A stretch of 64,000 nt of DNA from Streptomyces sp. NBC_01497 (GTDB lineage: Bacteria > Actinomycetota > Actinomycetes > Streptomycetales > Streptomycetaceae), in NCBI RefSeq assembly GCF_036250695.1, contig NZ_CP109427.1:2232001-2296000 (forward strand), read 5' to 3'. The translations under genes were made by a program, and so were the position numbers. This document shows positions 52,494 through 61,708 of this stretch, one piece after another. Below the pieces are notes generated by a model. It did no database searches. It was not told the origin of the DNA and saw only the letters and a list, made by a program, of their open reading frames with translations. Every line of letters starts with the position of its first letter. Positions within the stretch are counted from its first letter, which is position 1.

Positions 52494-54359
52494 ATGCAGA
52501 GATCCACTGGCACCGGCCGCCGGCTGGCGAGTGTCGCGCTCGCCGGGGCGCTGGCCACCGCCGGCCTCACCGGTCTCGCCGCCGCTCCGGCCCAGGCCGC
52601 GAACGAGCAGGTGAACATCACGCTCACCAGCACCGACGACGCCGGCGGGCGTCATGTGACCCGAGGCCTCCAGCAGCAGACCCCCGTCGCCTTCCAGTCC
52701 GGGACGGGAGGCAGCGGCACCAACATCACTGTCGACGAGAACACCAGGTACCAGAAGTTCACCGGCGCGGGCGCGTCCTTCACGGACACCGCCGCGTACC
52801 TGATGAACAGCAGCGGGGCGCTGTCGCAGGCGACCCGCACCGATGTGATGAACAAGCTGTTCTCGCCGACCGCCGGCATCGGCGTCAGCTTCCTGCGCAA
52901 CCCGATGGGCGCCTCGGACCTGGCCCGCAACAGCTACACGTACGACGACGGGGCGGCGGATCCGAGCCTCGCCCGGTTCTCGCTGGCGCACGACCAGAGC
53001 GACGTGATCCCGCTGACGAAGCAGGCGAAGCAGCTCAACCCGGCACTGACGGTGATGGCCTCGCCGTGGACCGCGCCGCCGTGGATGAAGGACAACAACA
53101 GCTACAACCAGGGCTGGCTCCAGTCCCAGTACTACGCCGTGTACGCCCAGTACTTCGTGAAGTACATCCAGGGCTACCAGGCCGCCGGGATACCCGTCGA
53201 CTACGTCTCGGAGCAGAACGAGCCGACGGTCGGTGCCGACTACCCGGGCATGAACTGGAACGGCGCCGGGCTCGCGTTCTTCGCCAAGAACAACCTGCTG
53301 CCCGCGCTCCAGAACGCCGGGCTGAAGACCAAGGTCCTGGCGCTGGACTGGAACCCCGACTCCTACCAGTCGTTCGCCGCGCCCAGCGTGGACGACGCCG
53401 CGATCCGCAACCACCCGAACTTCGGCGGCATCGCGTACCACGGCTACACGGGCCACATCGACGTGCAGTCGACGATCCACAACCAGTACCCGGACACGCC
53501 GGTGTTCGACACCGAGCACTCGGGCGGCACGTGGATCGCCAACCAGCAGAACGAGGACATGAACAACCTCGTCGACTACTTCCGCAACTGGGGCCAGAGC
53601 TGGGTGAAGTGGTCACTCGCCGTGGACCAGGGCATGGGCCCGCACAACGGCGGCTGCGGCACCTGCACCGGTCTGGTCACCGTCCACGACGACGGCAGCG
53701 GGAAGGTCGACTACACCGTCGAGTACTACACGATGGGCCAGGTCACCAAGTTCGTGAAGCCGGGCGCGACCCGGATCGACTCGACCTCCTCCACCACCCT
53801 GCCGAACGTGGCGTTCGTCAACCCGGACGGGTCCAAGGCGCTCGTCGCGTACAACGGTTCCGGCTCGGCGCAGCAGATGCGGGTCAACTGGGGTGGCGAG
53901 AACTTCAGTTACTCCGTCCCGGCGAACACCTCCGCCACCTTCACCTGGTCGGGCGCCCAGGCGGGCGGTCCCTCCTCGCAGACGGGCACCCTCCGGGGCC
54001 TCGCCGGCAAGTGCCTGGACGTGGCGGGGGCAAGCAGCGCCAACGGCACCGCCGTGGACCTGTACGACTGCAACGGCACCGCCGCCCAGCAGTGGTCGGT
54101 GGGCTCCGACGGGAGCGTCAAGGCGCTCGGCAAGTGCCTCGACGTCAACGCCGCGTCGACGGCGAACGGGGCCAAGGTGCAGCTCTACGACTGCAACGGC
54201 ACGGGGGCCCAGCAGTGGCGGGTCGAGGCGGCGGGTGACCTGGTCAACACCGCGTCGAACAAATGCCTCGACGTCACCGGCCAGTCCTCGGCCAACAGCA
54301 CCCCGGTCCAGCTGTGGACCTGCACCGGTACGGCCAACCAGAAGTGGACGCTGCAGTGA
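52494..54359 (+). CDS. Secreted GH30-family glycosidase with C-terminal ricin-type lectin domain
   Basis: 621 aa. Signal peptide about 1-41 (LASVALAGALATAGLTGLA...PAQA). GH30 catalytic domain with SPWTAPPWMK and the acid/base in SEQNEP (E243) and nucleophile in DTEHSGG (E341), which are the expected clan A Glu pair. The ricin-type domain (about 495-621) has three QxW repeats (QQW, QQW, QKW), each following a cluster of C-X-D residues. Substrate probably a beta-glucan or related beta-1,6 polymer; GH30 is broad. ATG chosen with GAAGGG upstream. Regulated by the divergent LacI protein. Confidence 0.92.
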   Translation: MQRSTGTGRRLASVALAGALATAGLTGLAAAPAQAANEQVNITLTSTDDAGGRHVTRGLQQQTPVAFQSGTGGSGTNITVDENTRYQKFTGAGASFTDTAAYLMNSSGALSQATRTDVMNKLFSPTAGIGVSFLRNPMGASDLARNSYTYDDGAADPSLARFSLAHDQSDVIPLTKQAKQLNPALTVMASPWTAPPWMKDNNSYNQGWLQSQYYAVYAQYFVKYIQGYQAAGIPVDYVSEQNEPTVGADYPGMNWNGAGLAFFAKNNLLPALQNAGLKTKVLALDWNPDSYQSFAAPSVDDAAIRNHPNFGGIAYHGYTGHIDVQSTIHNQYPDTPVFDTEHSGGTWIANQQNEDMNNLVDYFRNWGQSWVKWSLAVDQGMGPHNGGCGTCTGLVTVHDDGSGKVDYTVEYYTMGQVTKFVKPGATRIDSTSSTTLPNVAFVNPDGSKALVAYNGSGSAQQMRVNWGGENFSYSVPANTSATFTWSGAQAGGPSSQTGTLRGLAGKCLDVAGASSANGTAVDLYDCNGTAAQQWSVGSDGSVKALGKCLDVNAASTANGAKVQLYDCNGTGAQQWRVEAAGDLVNTASNKCLDVTGQSSANSTPVQLWTCTGTANQKWTLQ

Positions 54360-54389
54360 CACCGCCGGCCGGGAACTGCCGCGACTGAG

Positions 54390-54426
54390 GCGCGACCCGG
54401 CCGCGGGGGCCGGGGCCGGGTCGCGC
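54390..54426. terminator. Terminator between GH30 and cimA
   Basis: Perfect 13-bp stem GCGCGACCCGGCC/GGCCGGGTCGCGC with an 11-nt loop; serves two convergent genes. Confidence 0.85.
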
Positions 54427-54433
54427 GGACGCC

Positions 54434-56044
54434 TTACCGCTCCGCCGGTTCGACCCCGGCACGCAGCAGTCCGTAGGTGTACGCGTCGGTGAGGGCGTGC
54501 CACGACGCGGCGATGACGTTCTCCCCGACGCCGACCGTCGAGAACTCCGTGCCCCCGTCGGAGGTGGTGATCAGGACGCGGGTGGTGGACTCGGTGCCGT
54601 GCCTCCCCTCCAGGATGCGGACCTTGTAGTCCACCAGCTGGAAGGAGGCGAGCTGCGGGTAGATGCGCTCAAGGCCCACCCGCATCGCCAGGTCCAGCGC
54701 GTTGACGGGGCCGTTGCCCTCGGCGGTCGCGACGATCCGCTCCCCCTTGGCCCACAGCTTCACGGTGGCCTCGTTGGCGTGGCTGCCGTCGGGGCGGTCC
54801 TCGACGATGGCCCGCCAGGACTCGGTGCGGAAGTAGCTCAGCGGGTGCCCGCCGACCTCCTCGCGCAGCATCAGCTCGAAGGACGCGTCGGCGGCCTCGT
54901 AGGTGTAGCCGTTGAGTTCACGCTCCTTGACCCGGGCGACGACACGGCCGACCAGGTCACGGTCGCCGCTCAGGTCGAAGCCGAGCTCCCTGCCCTTGAG
55001 TTCGACGGACGCGCGGCCCGCCATGTCGGAGACCAGCATGCGCATGGTGTTGCCGACGACCTCGGGGTCGATGTGCTGGTACAGGTCCGGGTCGACCTTG
55101 ATCGCCGATGCGTGCAGGCCGCCCTTGTGGGCGAAGGCGGAGACGCCGACGTAGGGCTGGTGGGTGGACGGCGCGAGGTTGACGACCTCCGCGATCGCGT
55201 GGGAGATCCGGGTCATCTCCGCCAGCGCGCCCGCCGGCAGGACACGCCGGTCGTACTTGAGCTCCAGCGCGGCCGCCACCGGGAAGAGGTTGCAGTTGCC
55301 GACCCGCTCCCCGTACCCGTTGGCCGTGCACTGCACGTGGGTCGCGCCGGCGTCCACCGCGGCGAACGTGTTCGCGACCGCGCAGCCCGAGTCGTCCTGC
55401 GCGTGGATGCCGAGGCGTGCCCCGGTGGCGGCGAGCACGTCCGAGACCACCGCGTGCACCTGGGCCGGCAACATCCCGCCGTTGGTGTCGCACAGCACGA
55501 CCACGTCCGCGCCGGCGTCCGTCGCGGCCCGCACCACCGACAGGGCGTACTGCGGATTGGCCCGGTACCCGTCGAAGAAGTGCTCGCAGTCCACGAACAC
55601 GCGCCGCCCCTGCTCCCGCAGGTAGGAGACGGTGTCGCGGACCATCTCCAGGTTCTCCTCCAGGGTCGTGCGCAGTGCCAGCTCCACATGCCGGTCGTGG
55701 GACTTCGCGACCAGGGTGACCACCGGCGCGCCCGAGTCCAGCAGGCCTTTGACCTGCGGATCGCTCGACGCCTGCCCGCCGGCCTTCCGCGTGGAACCGA
55801 ACGCCACCAGCTGCGCGTGCCGGAAGTCGATCTCCTCCCGGGCCCTGGCGAAGAACTCCGTGTCCCGCGGGTTCGCGCCCGGCCATCCGCCCTCGATGAA
55901 CCCCACCCCGAACTCGTCCAGGTAGCGGGCGATGGCCAGCTTGTCCGCCACCGTGAGGTTGATGCCCTCACGCTGCGCACCGTCGCGCAACGTCGTGTCG
56001 AAGACGTGAAAACGGTCGTCGGGTGCGGTGGAGTGCGTGGTCAT
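54434..56044 (-). CDS. cimA: (R)-citramalate synthase
   Basis: 536 aa, LeuA-like family, makes citramalate from pyruvate and acetyl-CoA for threonine-independent isoleucine synthesis. FDTTLRDGAQREGINLTV (HMGL-like), GGWPGANPRDTEF, IHAQDDSGCAVANTFAAV, and the metal-binding GLHASAIK, with a C-terminal LeuA allosteric domain. ATG has AGGAG 8 nt upstream. CimA is most often near BCAA genes; ilvE and leuB lie just beyond. Preceded by a leader peptide and terminator, which suggests isoleucine control. It could be annotated 2-isopropylmalate synthase by name, but the CimA-type is more likely from the organisation. Confidence 0.92.
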   Translation of the reverse strand: MTTHSTAPDDRFHVFDTTLRDGAQREGINLTVADKLAIARYLDEFGVGFIEGGWPGANPRDTEFFARAREEIDFRHAQLVAFGSTRKAGGQASSDPQVKGLLDSGAPVVTLVAKSHDRHVELALRTTLEENLEMVRDTVSYLREQGRRVFVDCEHFFDGYRANPQYALSVVRAATDAGADVVVLCDTNGGMLPAQVHAVVSDVLAATGARLGIHAQDDSGCAVANTFAAVDAGATHVQCTANGYGERVGNCNLFPVAAALELKYDRRVLPAGALAEMTRISHAIAEVVNLAPSTHQPYVGVSAFAHKGGLHASAIKVDPDLYQHIDPEVVGNTMRMLVSDMAGRASVELKGRELGFDLSGDRDLVGRVVARVKERELNGYTYEAADASFELMLREEVGGHPLSYFRTESWRAIVEDRPDGSHANEATVKLWAKGERIVATAEGNGPVNALDLAMRVGLERIYPQLASFQLVDYKVRILEGRHGTESTTRVLITTSDGGTEFSTVGVGENVIAASWHALTDAYTYGLLRAGVEPAER

Positions 56045-56092
56045 GCGAGTTGCTCCTGTCAGGAAGGCGCGGAGGCCGCCGGGAAAACGAAA

Positions 56093-56118
56093 AGACCCCT
56101 CGCGGATGCGAGAGGTCT
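56093..56118 (-). terminator. cimA attenuator hairpin
   Basis: On the minus strand AGACCTCTCGC-ATCC-GCGAGGGGTCT (11 pairs with one U-G) followed by TTTCGTTTT, an intrinsic terminator 49 nt upstream of the cimA ATG. ACCCCT at 56156-56161 (minus strand) could pair with AGGGGT of the 3' arm and act as antiterminator. Confidence 0.7.
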
Positions 56119-56170
56119 GCGCGCGGGTCGTGGCACGAGTGCCGCCGCGTACGTCAGGGGTACGGGACGG

Positions 56171-56206
56171 TCACTGTGGACCGGCGCGCCTGCTGCCGAT
56201 AATCAT
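56171..56206 (-). CDS. Candidate cimA leader peptide
   Basis: 11 residues, MIIGSRRAGPQ, with adjacent Ile codons ATT ATC at positions 2-3 and the stop at 56171. ATT is a rare Ile codon in this GC-rich genome. No Shine-Dalgarno is evident, so translation would be leaderless or weak. Together with the hairpin at 56093-56118 this is the layout of a ribosome-mediated attenuator. Confidence 0.5.
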   Translation of the reverse strand: MIIGSRRAGPQ

Positions 56207-56263
56207 GGCGAACGAGAGCACGTACAGAGTTTCGCACGGCTTCCCGCTCCTGAACGGCGTGTC

Positions 56264-56875
56264 TCACGATGCGGGCGCCCGGAGGGTCTGGACGAGGAAT
56301 TCCCGCACGTGGGCGAGGGCCTCGTCGCGTCCGGTGCCGGGCAGCCCGACCACCACATGGATGCTCAGGCCGTCCAGCACGGCCCGCAGCCGGGTCGCGT
56401 ACCGGTCCGGGTCGACGGGCCGGAACTCACCGCGCGAGACGCCCTCGGCCAGCAGCGCCACCAGGTCGCGGTGCCAGGCGCCCTCGATGGCGGCCTGCCG
56501 GTCGCGGGTGTCCTCCGGTGCGTTCTGCGAGCCGTTCCAGACCTCCAGCCAGAGCGTCCAGTGCGGGTCGCGATGGCCGTCCGGCAGGTAGAGGGCGACA
56601 TAGCCGTCCAGCCGGTGGACAGCGCTCTCGCGCCGGGAGAGCAGGGCGCTGCGCTCCGCCCCGAGCCGTCCCTCGCCCCACTCCAGGGTGCGCAGCAGCA
56701 GCTCGTCCTTCGTGCGGAAGTAGTAGAGGAGGTGTCCGCTGCTCATGCCGACCTCGCGGCCGAGGCCTGCCATCGTGAGGGCGTCGAGGCCGTGCTCGGC
56801 GATGGTGTCCAGGGCGGCGGCGAGCACGTCCTCGCGCGGCGGGGCGGCGTTGCGGCGGCGCGGGGAGGCGGTCAT
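56264..56875 (-). CDS. TetR-family transcriptional regulator
   Basis: 203 aa. HTH in residues 18-60 (LAAALDTIAEHGLDALTM, VGMSSGHLLYYFRTKDELL), followed by a helical ligand domain containing LWLEVWNGSQNA and DGLSIHVVVGLPG, like BetI/KstR-type proteins. ATG MTASPRRRNAAPPRED. Lies upstream of cimA and next to the agmatine-deiminase remnant, so it may once have controlled that pathway; unproven. Confidence 0.92.
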   Translation of the reverse strand: MTASPRRRNAAPPREDVLAAALDTIAEHGLDALTMAGLGREVGMSSGHLLYYFRTKDELLLRTLEWGEGRLGAERSALLSRRESAVHRLDGYVALYLPDGHRDPHWTLWLEVWNGSQNAPEDTRDRQAAIEGAWHRDLVALLAEGVSRGEFRPVDPDRYATRLRAVLDGLSIHVVVGLPGTGRDEALAHVREFLVQTLRAPAS

Positions 56876-56912
56876 GCGTACGTTGTACCCGATGCGCGGG
56901 GGCGCCCCGGGC

Positions 56913-57320
56913 TCAGGCCGCCGGTTGCTGCTGGGTCACGCGGTGGACTCCGCCGCCCTCGGCGAAGAGGGTGCGCGCGTCCACCCGGACGACCTCCCGC
57001 TAGGGAAAGAGGCGGCGGAAGAGCGCCGCCGTCCTCGCGTCGCGGGGATCGTCGAAGGCGCACAGCACCACTGCCCCCGTTGCCCAGGTAGTGGTTGATG
57101 TACGAGTGGCCGACCCACTCGCCGCCCCGGCACAGCACGGTAGGCGCGGACACCTCGACCATGGTGAGCGGCCGCCGCGCGCGTCGGTGGCGGCCCGCAC
57201 CAGCGCCGCGTTCCCGGCGCACGGCCCGTGGCCGGGATGGGCGGGGTCTGACTGGTTCCGGGCGCGGCGAAGGCGGCGACGATATCGACATGTCCCCGGT
57301 GGACGCGCAGAACGCGATGG
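56913..57320 (-). pseudogene. Agmatine deiminase remnant
   Basis: C-terminal parts of an agmatine deiminase (guanidino-modifying family) in broken frames: GHVDIVAAFAAPG; MVEVSAPTVLCRGGEW...SYINHYLGNGG; VVLCAFDDPRDARTAALFRRLFP followed by an in-frame TAG; and VRVDARTLFAEGGGVHRVTQQQPAA to the natural stop at 56913. The catalytic loop Cys region is replaced by HRVTQQQ (His where HCITQQQ has Cys), so even a corrected product would be inactive. At least two frameshifts and one nonsense codon. Confidence 0.75.
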
Positions 57321-57394
57321 CGACCTTCGTCCTGCGGCTCACCGCGGTCGGCATGTCCTGGCCGGTGATCACCCTGATCGCGCACCGCGGGACG

Positions 57395-57678
57395 GGCGGC
57401 AGGTACGACCCCGACGCCCTCCATGTCTTCAACCGCCGCGGCCGGGGCGGCGTCCGCTGGTACCGCGACGGTGGGGACCCGCGCGCCGCGGTGTCCTGGG
57501 CGGTGGGCGCCGCGGTCGGCGTCTGCGCAGTGCCGACGCCGTACCAGGGACCGCTGCTGCCCTGACGGGCGGCAGCGACTGCTCGCTCATCCTCTCGGGG
57601 CTCGTCGCCGGCGGAATCCGCCCCGCGCCGACCCGTACGGCCCCGGTGCCCGCCGCCCCCGCCGGGGACCCGGCCTGA
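57395..57678 (+). pseudogene. NCS1-type nucleobase permease C-terminal remnant
   Basis: RYDPDALHVFNRRGRGGVRWYRDGGDPRAAVSWAVGAAVG...TPYQGPLLP, followed after a frameshift by GGSDCSLILSGLVAGGIRP, matches the end of cytosine/purine/allantoin-type NCS1 permeases (FNRRTRGGRYWY...TGPLA...SGL pattern, from memory). About 95 residues of an about 480-residue protein remain. Convergent with the agmatine-deiminase remnant. Confidence 0.6.
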
Positions 57679-57694
57679 ACACCCGGGACCCGAG

Positions 57695-57740
57695 CGGACG
57701 GGAGCCGGGGCGCGCCCGTCCGCGCCCCGGCTCCCGTCCG
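57695..57740 (-). terminator. ilvE terminator
   Basis: Perfect 20-bp stem CGGACGGGAGCCGGGGCGCG and its complement with a 6-nt CCCGTC loop, 4 nt beyond the ilvE stop. Among the strongest hairpins in the window. Confidence 0.92.
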
Positions 57741-57744
57741 GTGC

Positions 57745-58824
57745 TCACACCACCGGGTGCAGCCAGCCGTGGACGTCCTCGGCGGCACCCGTCTGGATGT
57801 CGAGAAGGGCCTTGCGCAGCCGCATGGTGACCTCGCCAGGCGCCGGGACCGTCCAGTTGCCGGCCTTGGAGTGGACCTGGCCGACCGGGGTGATCACGGC
57901 GGCCGTGCCGCAGCCGAAGACCTCGGTCAGCGAGCCGTCGGCGGAGGCCTCGCGCCAGTCCTCGACGGAAATACGTTCCTCCGCGACCTCGTGGCCGAGG
58001 TCGGCGGCGATCGTCAGGAGGGAGTCGCGGACGATACCGGCGAGCAGGGAGCCGGAGAACGCGGGGGTGACGACCCTGTCCCCGTAGACGAAGAAGAGGT
58101 TGTTCGTCCCCATCTCCTCGATCCACTTGCGTTCGACGCCGTCCAGCCACACGACCTGGTCGCAGCCGTGCGCGGTGGCCTCGGCCTGCGCGAGCAGCGA
58201 GGACGCGTAGTTGCCGCCCGCCTTGGCCTCGCCGGTCCCGCCGGGGGCCGCGCGGACGTAGTCGTCCGAGATCCACACCGAGACGGGCTTCACGCCACCG
58301 CTGAAGTACGCGCCGGCCGGTGAGGCGATGACGATGAAGAGGAACTCGTTGGCGGGGTGCACGCCCACGCCGACCTCGGTCGCGAACATGAAGGGCCGCA
58401 GGTAGAGGCTCTCCTCACCGCTCCCGGGGACCCAGGCGACGTCCTGCCTGACGAGGGCGTCGCACGCCTCGATGAACAGCTCCTCCGGCAGCTCCGGCAT
58501 CGCCATGCGGCGGGCGGAACGCTGGAAGCGGCGGGCGTTGGCCTCGGGACGGAACGTGGCGACGGAACCGTCGGCGGCGCGGTACGCCTTGAGCCCCTCG
58601 AAGATCGTCTGCGCGTAGTGCAGCGTCATGTTGGCGGGGTCGAGGGAGAGCGGCGCGTACGGCACGAGCTGGGCGTCGTGCCAGCCGCGGCCCTCGGTCC
58701 AGCTGATCGTCACCATGTGGTCGGTGAAGTAGCGGCCGAAGCCGGGGTTGGCCAGGATGCGCTCGCGGTCGGCGGCGGGAACCAGGTTCGACGAGGGCTT
58801 GAGCTCGATCGTGGGCGTGGTCAT
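57745..58824 (-). CDS. ilvE: Branched-chain amino acid aminotransferase
   Basis: 359 aa, fold type IV PLP enzyme, last step of Ile/Val/Leu synthesis. Schiff-base Lys at residue 201 ([16 protein letters not shown]), with [27 protein letters not shown] and the N-terminal [17 protein letters not shown] chosen at [13 protein letters not shown]. Separate from leuB, but in the same leftward amino-acid block. Confidence 0.96.
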   Translation of the reverse strand: MTTPTIELKPSSNLVPAADRERILANPGFGRYFTDHMVTISWTEGRGWHDAQLVPYAPLSLDPANMTLHYAQTIFEGLKAYRAADGSVATFRPEANARRFQRSARRMAMPELPEELFIEACDALVRQDVAWVPGSGEESLYLRPFMFATEVGVGVHPANEFLFIVIASPAGAYFSGGVKPVSVWISDDYVRAAPGGTGEAKAGGNYASSLLAQAEATAHGCDQVVWLDGVERKWIEEMGTNNLFFVYGDRVVTPAFSGSLLAGIVRDSLLTIAADLGHEVAEERISVEDWREASADGSLTEVFGCGTAAVITPVGQVHSKAGNWTVPAPGEVTMRLRKALLDIQTGAAEDVHGWLHPVV

Positions 58825-58925
58825 GAGTAATCGTCCTTCACCGGTTGTCTGTGTCGGACCGCGTCACACCCCTGGCTGCCTACTAGGACGTCCGAGCATC
58901 TCCCGTGAACAGCGGTCGCAGCACG

Positions 58926-58953
58926 ATTATCCCGCCTGCGGGGCACTGGTCGA
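58926..58953 (-). promoter_or_regulatory. Candidate ilvE promoter
   Basis: Minus strand TCGACC (58948-58953), 16-nt spacer and GATAAT-like -10 (58926-58931). This would place transcription start near 58920, about 95 nt ahead of the ilvE ATG. No leader peptide with Ile/Val/Leu codons is convincing in the leader. Confidence 0.4.
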
Positions 58954-59010
58954 GAGCATGGGGAGGGTGAGTACGGCCACTGGTGGATGGTGCGCCCGGT
59001 GGCGGCATGC

Positions 59011-59045
59011 GAAAGCCGCCGGGCTCTGTGCACCCGGCGGCTTTC
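59011..59045 (-). terminator. leuB terminator
   Basis: GAAAGCCGCCGGG/CCCGGCGGCTTTC perfect 13-bp stem, 9-nt loop, 18 nt beyond the leuB stop. Confidence 0.85.
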
Positions 59046-59062
59046 GTGAGAGGTCCGTCGGG

Positions 59063-60103
59063 TCAGCCCGCTACTCGTACCGCGAGGGCGTCGCCGATCT
59101 CGTCGGTCGTGCGGGGGGCGCCGCTCCGCTCCGCCAGATCGGCCGTGACGGCCTCCTCGATCCTGGCGGCCTCGGCGTCGAGCCCGAGGTGGCGCAGCAG
59201 CAGCGCGACCGAGAGGACGGTCGCCGTGGGGTCGGCCTTGCCCTGTCCCGCGATGTCCGGCGCGGAGCCGTGGACCGGCTCGAACATGGACGGGAAGGTG
59301 CGGTCCGGGTTGATGTTCGCGGACGCGGCGAGGCCGATACCGCCGCTGATGGCGGCGGCGAGGTCGGTCAGGATGTCACCGAAGAGGTTGTCGGTGACGA
59401 TGACGTCGAAGCGCTCGGGCTGCGTGACGAAGAAGATCGTCGCGGCGTCGACGTGCAGGTAGTCCGTGGTGACCTCGGGGTACTCCTGGCCCACCCGGTC
59501 GAAGATGTTCTTCCACAGGTGGCCGGCGTAGACGAGGACGTTGTTCTTGTGGACCAGCGTCAGCTTCTTGCGGGGGCGCGCCTTGGCCCGCTCGTACGCG
59601 TCGCGCACGACGCGCTCGACACCGTAGGCGGTGTTGAGGCTGACCTCGGTTGCCACCTCGGCGGGGGTGCCGGTGCGCAGCGAGCCGCCGTTGCCCGTAT
59701 AGGGACCCTCGGTGCCCTCGCGCACGACGACGAAGTCGATGTCGGGGCTGCCGGCGAGCGGTGTGGCGGTGTTCGGGAAGAGGCGCGACGGGCGCAGGTT
59801 CACATAGTGGTCGAACGCGAAACGCAGCGTGAGCAGCAGCCCGCGCTCCAGGACGCCGGACGGCACGGACGGGTCGCCGATCGCGCCGAGGAGGATGGCG
59901 TCGTGGCCCTTGAGCGCGTCGAGCTCCGCGTCGGGGAGGGTCTCCCCGGTGCGGTGCCAGCGGCCGGCGCCGAGGTCGTACTCCTTGGTCTCCAGCTTCA
60001 CATCCTGCGGGAGGACGGCCTTGAGGACCTTGAGGCCCTGGGCCACGACTTCCTTGCCGATGCCATCACCGGGGATCACTGCGAGATCGATGCTGCGAGA
60101 CAT
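59063..60103 (-). CDS. leuB: 3-isopropylmalate dehydrogenase
   Basis: 346 aa, actinobacterial-type LeuB, oxidatively decarboxylates 3-isopropylmalate with [54 protein letters not shown] and [27 protein letters not shown] carry the substrate Arg residues and the Asp metal ligands. [15 protein letters not shown]. With leuCD at 26 kb it completes the leucine branch in two separate loci. Confidence 0.96.
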   Translation of the reverse strand: MSRSIDLAVIPGDGIGKEVVAQGLKVLKAVLPQDVKLETKEYDLGAGRWHRTGETLPDAELDALKGHDAILLGAIGDPSVPSGVLERGLLLTLRFAFDHYVNLRPSRLFPNTATPLAGSPDIDFVVVREGTEGPYTGNGGSLRTGTPAEVATEVSLNTAYGVERVVRDAYERAKARPRKKLTLVHKNNVLVYAGHLWKNIFDRVGQEYPEVTTDYLHVDAATIFFVTQPERFDVIVTDNLFGDILTDLAAAISGGIGLAASANINPDRTFPSMFEPVHGSAPDIAGQGKADPTATVLSVALLLRHLGLDAEAARIEEAVTADLAERSGAPRTTDEIGDALAVRVAG

Positions 60104-60178
60104 GGCCGCAGCCTATCCCTCGTCCCAGAGGATGACATCGGCAGTCCACATCGCGGACGAAGCCGAGGTCGTCCGGGG

Positions 60179-60313
60179 TCAGTGACCGGTGGAGCCGCCG
60201 TTGTCACGGCGGTCGAGGGCGCGCTGAAGGGCGTCCGCCGCGTTCTTGCGGTCGGACTCGCCGGTGCGGGGAGTGTGTCGGACACGGATGCGACGGACGG
60301 TCGTCTCTGCCAT
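60179..60313 (-). CDS. Small basic protein, function unknown
   Basis: 44 aa, MAETTVRRIRVRHTPRTGES...DRRDNGGSTGH. Basic, Arg-rich N-terminal half. ATG with AAGGAG at ideal distance, so translation is credible. It sits just upstream (leftward) of leuB with a 75-nt gap; no known family. Confidence 0.6.
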   Translation of the reverse strand: MAETTVRRIRVRHTPRTGESDRKNAADALQRALDRRDNGGSTGH

Positions 60314-60640
60314 GGGAATCGACTCCTTCTGCCAGCTGGAGCCGTACTGCGACGGGGCGCGGCACGGCACACGGGGAGATGCCGGATCAGGGGCGGGGGA
60401 CACGCCCGCAGGGGTGGCCTGCCTCGGGGCGTCCGCGTCCGCCGTTCGCTCGATGGAGCGGCACGTTCGGCACTCACCACGCTAAGGGAGGCCACCCGCG
60501 CTGTCTGCATCATTACTCGGACTTCCTACTATCTGAGACGGACAGCACTCCGGCGGGTGAACCCGGCGCGCGCACGGCCGCGGGCGCGCGCCGTTTCGGG
60601 CCGCTGCCCGGGGGCAGCCGGGGGCGTGGGAGGGGTGGCC
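60314..60640. other. Divergent promoter region between the 44-aa and DUF1206 genes
   Basis: 327 nt, no gene. I see no clear sigma-70 box or repeat in it; the GC-rich stretch around 60560-60630 is without strong hairpins. Confidence 0.35.
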
Positions 60641-61510
60641 ATGAACGTGAGGACAGCACGGCTCGGCGGCGGACGGCGGCACAGCGTCGGCCGGGCCAAG
60701 GCACAGCGTGCGGCGGACAGTTCCGCCATGGAGGTGGCCGCCCGCTGGGGATTCAGCGCCTGCGGCGTGATCTACCTGCTGATCGGTCTGCTCGCGCTGC
60801 GCATCGCCTACGACGGCGGACACGGGGGGCAGCAGGCCGACCGCGGTGGCGCGCTCGCGGAACTCGCGGGCAACCCGCTCGGGAAGGCGCTCCTGTGGGC
60901 GGTGGGCGCCGGGCTCGCCGGCATGGCGGCGTGGCGGCTGTCCGAGGCCGTCGTCGGCGCGGCGGTGCCCGACGGCCGTACGGCACGCATCCGGGCGCTC
61001 TCGGCGGTCCGCTGCGTCTTCTACGGGTCCGCCGCGTACTCCGTCCTCGCGTTCGCCCTCGGTGACCGGGGCAGCGGCAGCGGCGCGAGCGACCAGCAGT
61101 CCCGCGACGTGACGGCCCGCGTGATGGCACTGCCCGGCGGGCGGTGGATCGTGGCCGTCGCGGGCGCCGCCGTGGTGGTGGCGGGCGTCTGGATGGGCGT
61201 GCTCGCGGTGCTGCGCCGCTTCCACAACCAGCTCAGGCTCGCGCGGATGTCGCGGGCGGCCCGGACGTACATCGATGTGACCGGCGTGGCCGGCGGGGCG
61301 GCCCGCGGCCTGATCGTGGCGGCGGCCGGCGCCTTCGCGCTCGATGCCGCGCTCACCTACGACCCGGACCGCGCCAAGGGGTTCGACGACACGCTGCGCT
61401 CCTTCGCGGGGGCGCCGGCCGGGACCTGGCTGCTGGGCGCGGTGGCACTGGGGCTGGCCCTGTTCGGCCTGTACTGCTTCGGCATGGCGCGCTGGCACAA
61501 GGTGTCGTGA
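60641..61510 (+). CDS. DUF1206 membrane protein
   Basis: 289 aa, six-helix DUF1206 pattern: three repeats of two TM segments separated by Gly/Asp linkers (GFSACGVIYLLIGLLALRI, LLWAVGAGLAGMAAWRL, VAVAGAAVVVAGVWMGVLA, LLGAVALGLALFGLYCFG). Cytoplasmic basic N-terminus (MNVRTARLGGGRRHSVG). ATG with GGGAGG upstream. Function unknown. Confidence 0.92.
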   Translation: MNVRTARLGGGRRHSVGRAKAQRAADSSAMEVAARWGFSACGVIYLLIGLLALRIAYDGGHGGQQADRGGALAELAGNPLGKALLWAVGAGLAGMAAWRLSEAVVGAAVPDGRTARIRALSAVRCVFYGSAAYSVLAFALGDRGSGSGASDQQSRDVTARVMALPGGRWIVAVAGAAVVVAGVWMGVLAVLRRFHNQLRLARMSRAARTYIDVTGVAGGAARGLIVAAAGAFALDAALTYDPDRAKGFDDTLRSFAGAPAGTWLLGAVALGLALFGLYCFGMARWHKVS

Positions 61511-61638
61511 CGGGGCCGCACGCCTCCCGCCCGTGACCGGCCCCCACGCGTCACCCGCCTGACGGGTCCGCCCGCGTCCCGCTGTGCCCTCACGGCTGCG
61601 CCGCACCGGGTCCCCGTACGGGCCGGGACCCGCACCGA

Positions 61639-61685
61639 ACCGCCTTCGCCCCGCGCCGGAGGGGAGGGCGCGGGGCGAAGGCGGT
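61639..61685. terminator. Terminator between DUF1206 and pruA
   Basis: Perfect 19-bp stem ACCGCCTTCGCCCCGCGCC/GGCGCGGGGCGAAGGCGGT with a 9-nt loop; between convergent genes. Confidence 0.9.
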
Positions 61686-61708
61686 CACACGGGTCGGCGG
61701 GTCGGCGC

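Noticed and set aside
51218..54359. LacI plus GH30 as part of a larger polysaccharide utilisation locus
   Set aside because: No transporter or further glycosidase nearby; the pair stands alone.
54497..57091. Long + strand open frame opposite cimA and the TetR gene
   Set aside because: Antisense shadow; the minus-strand genes have complete motifs and ribosome sites.
58883..58924. Possible leader peptide upstream of ilvE (VLRPLFTGDARTS)
   Set aside because: The GTG lies only 2 nt from the -10 candidate, so it would be upstream of the transcript start; no run of Ile/Val/Leu codons and no terminator next to it.
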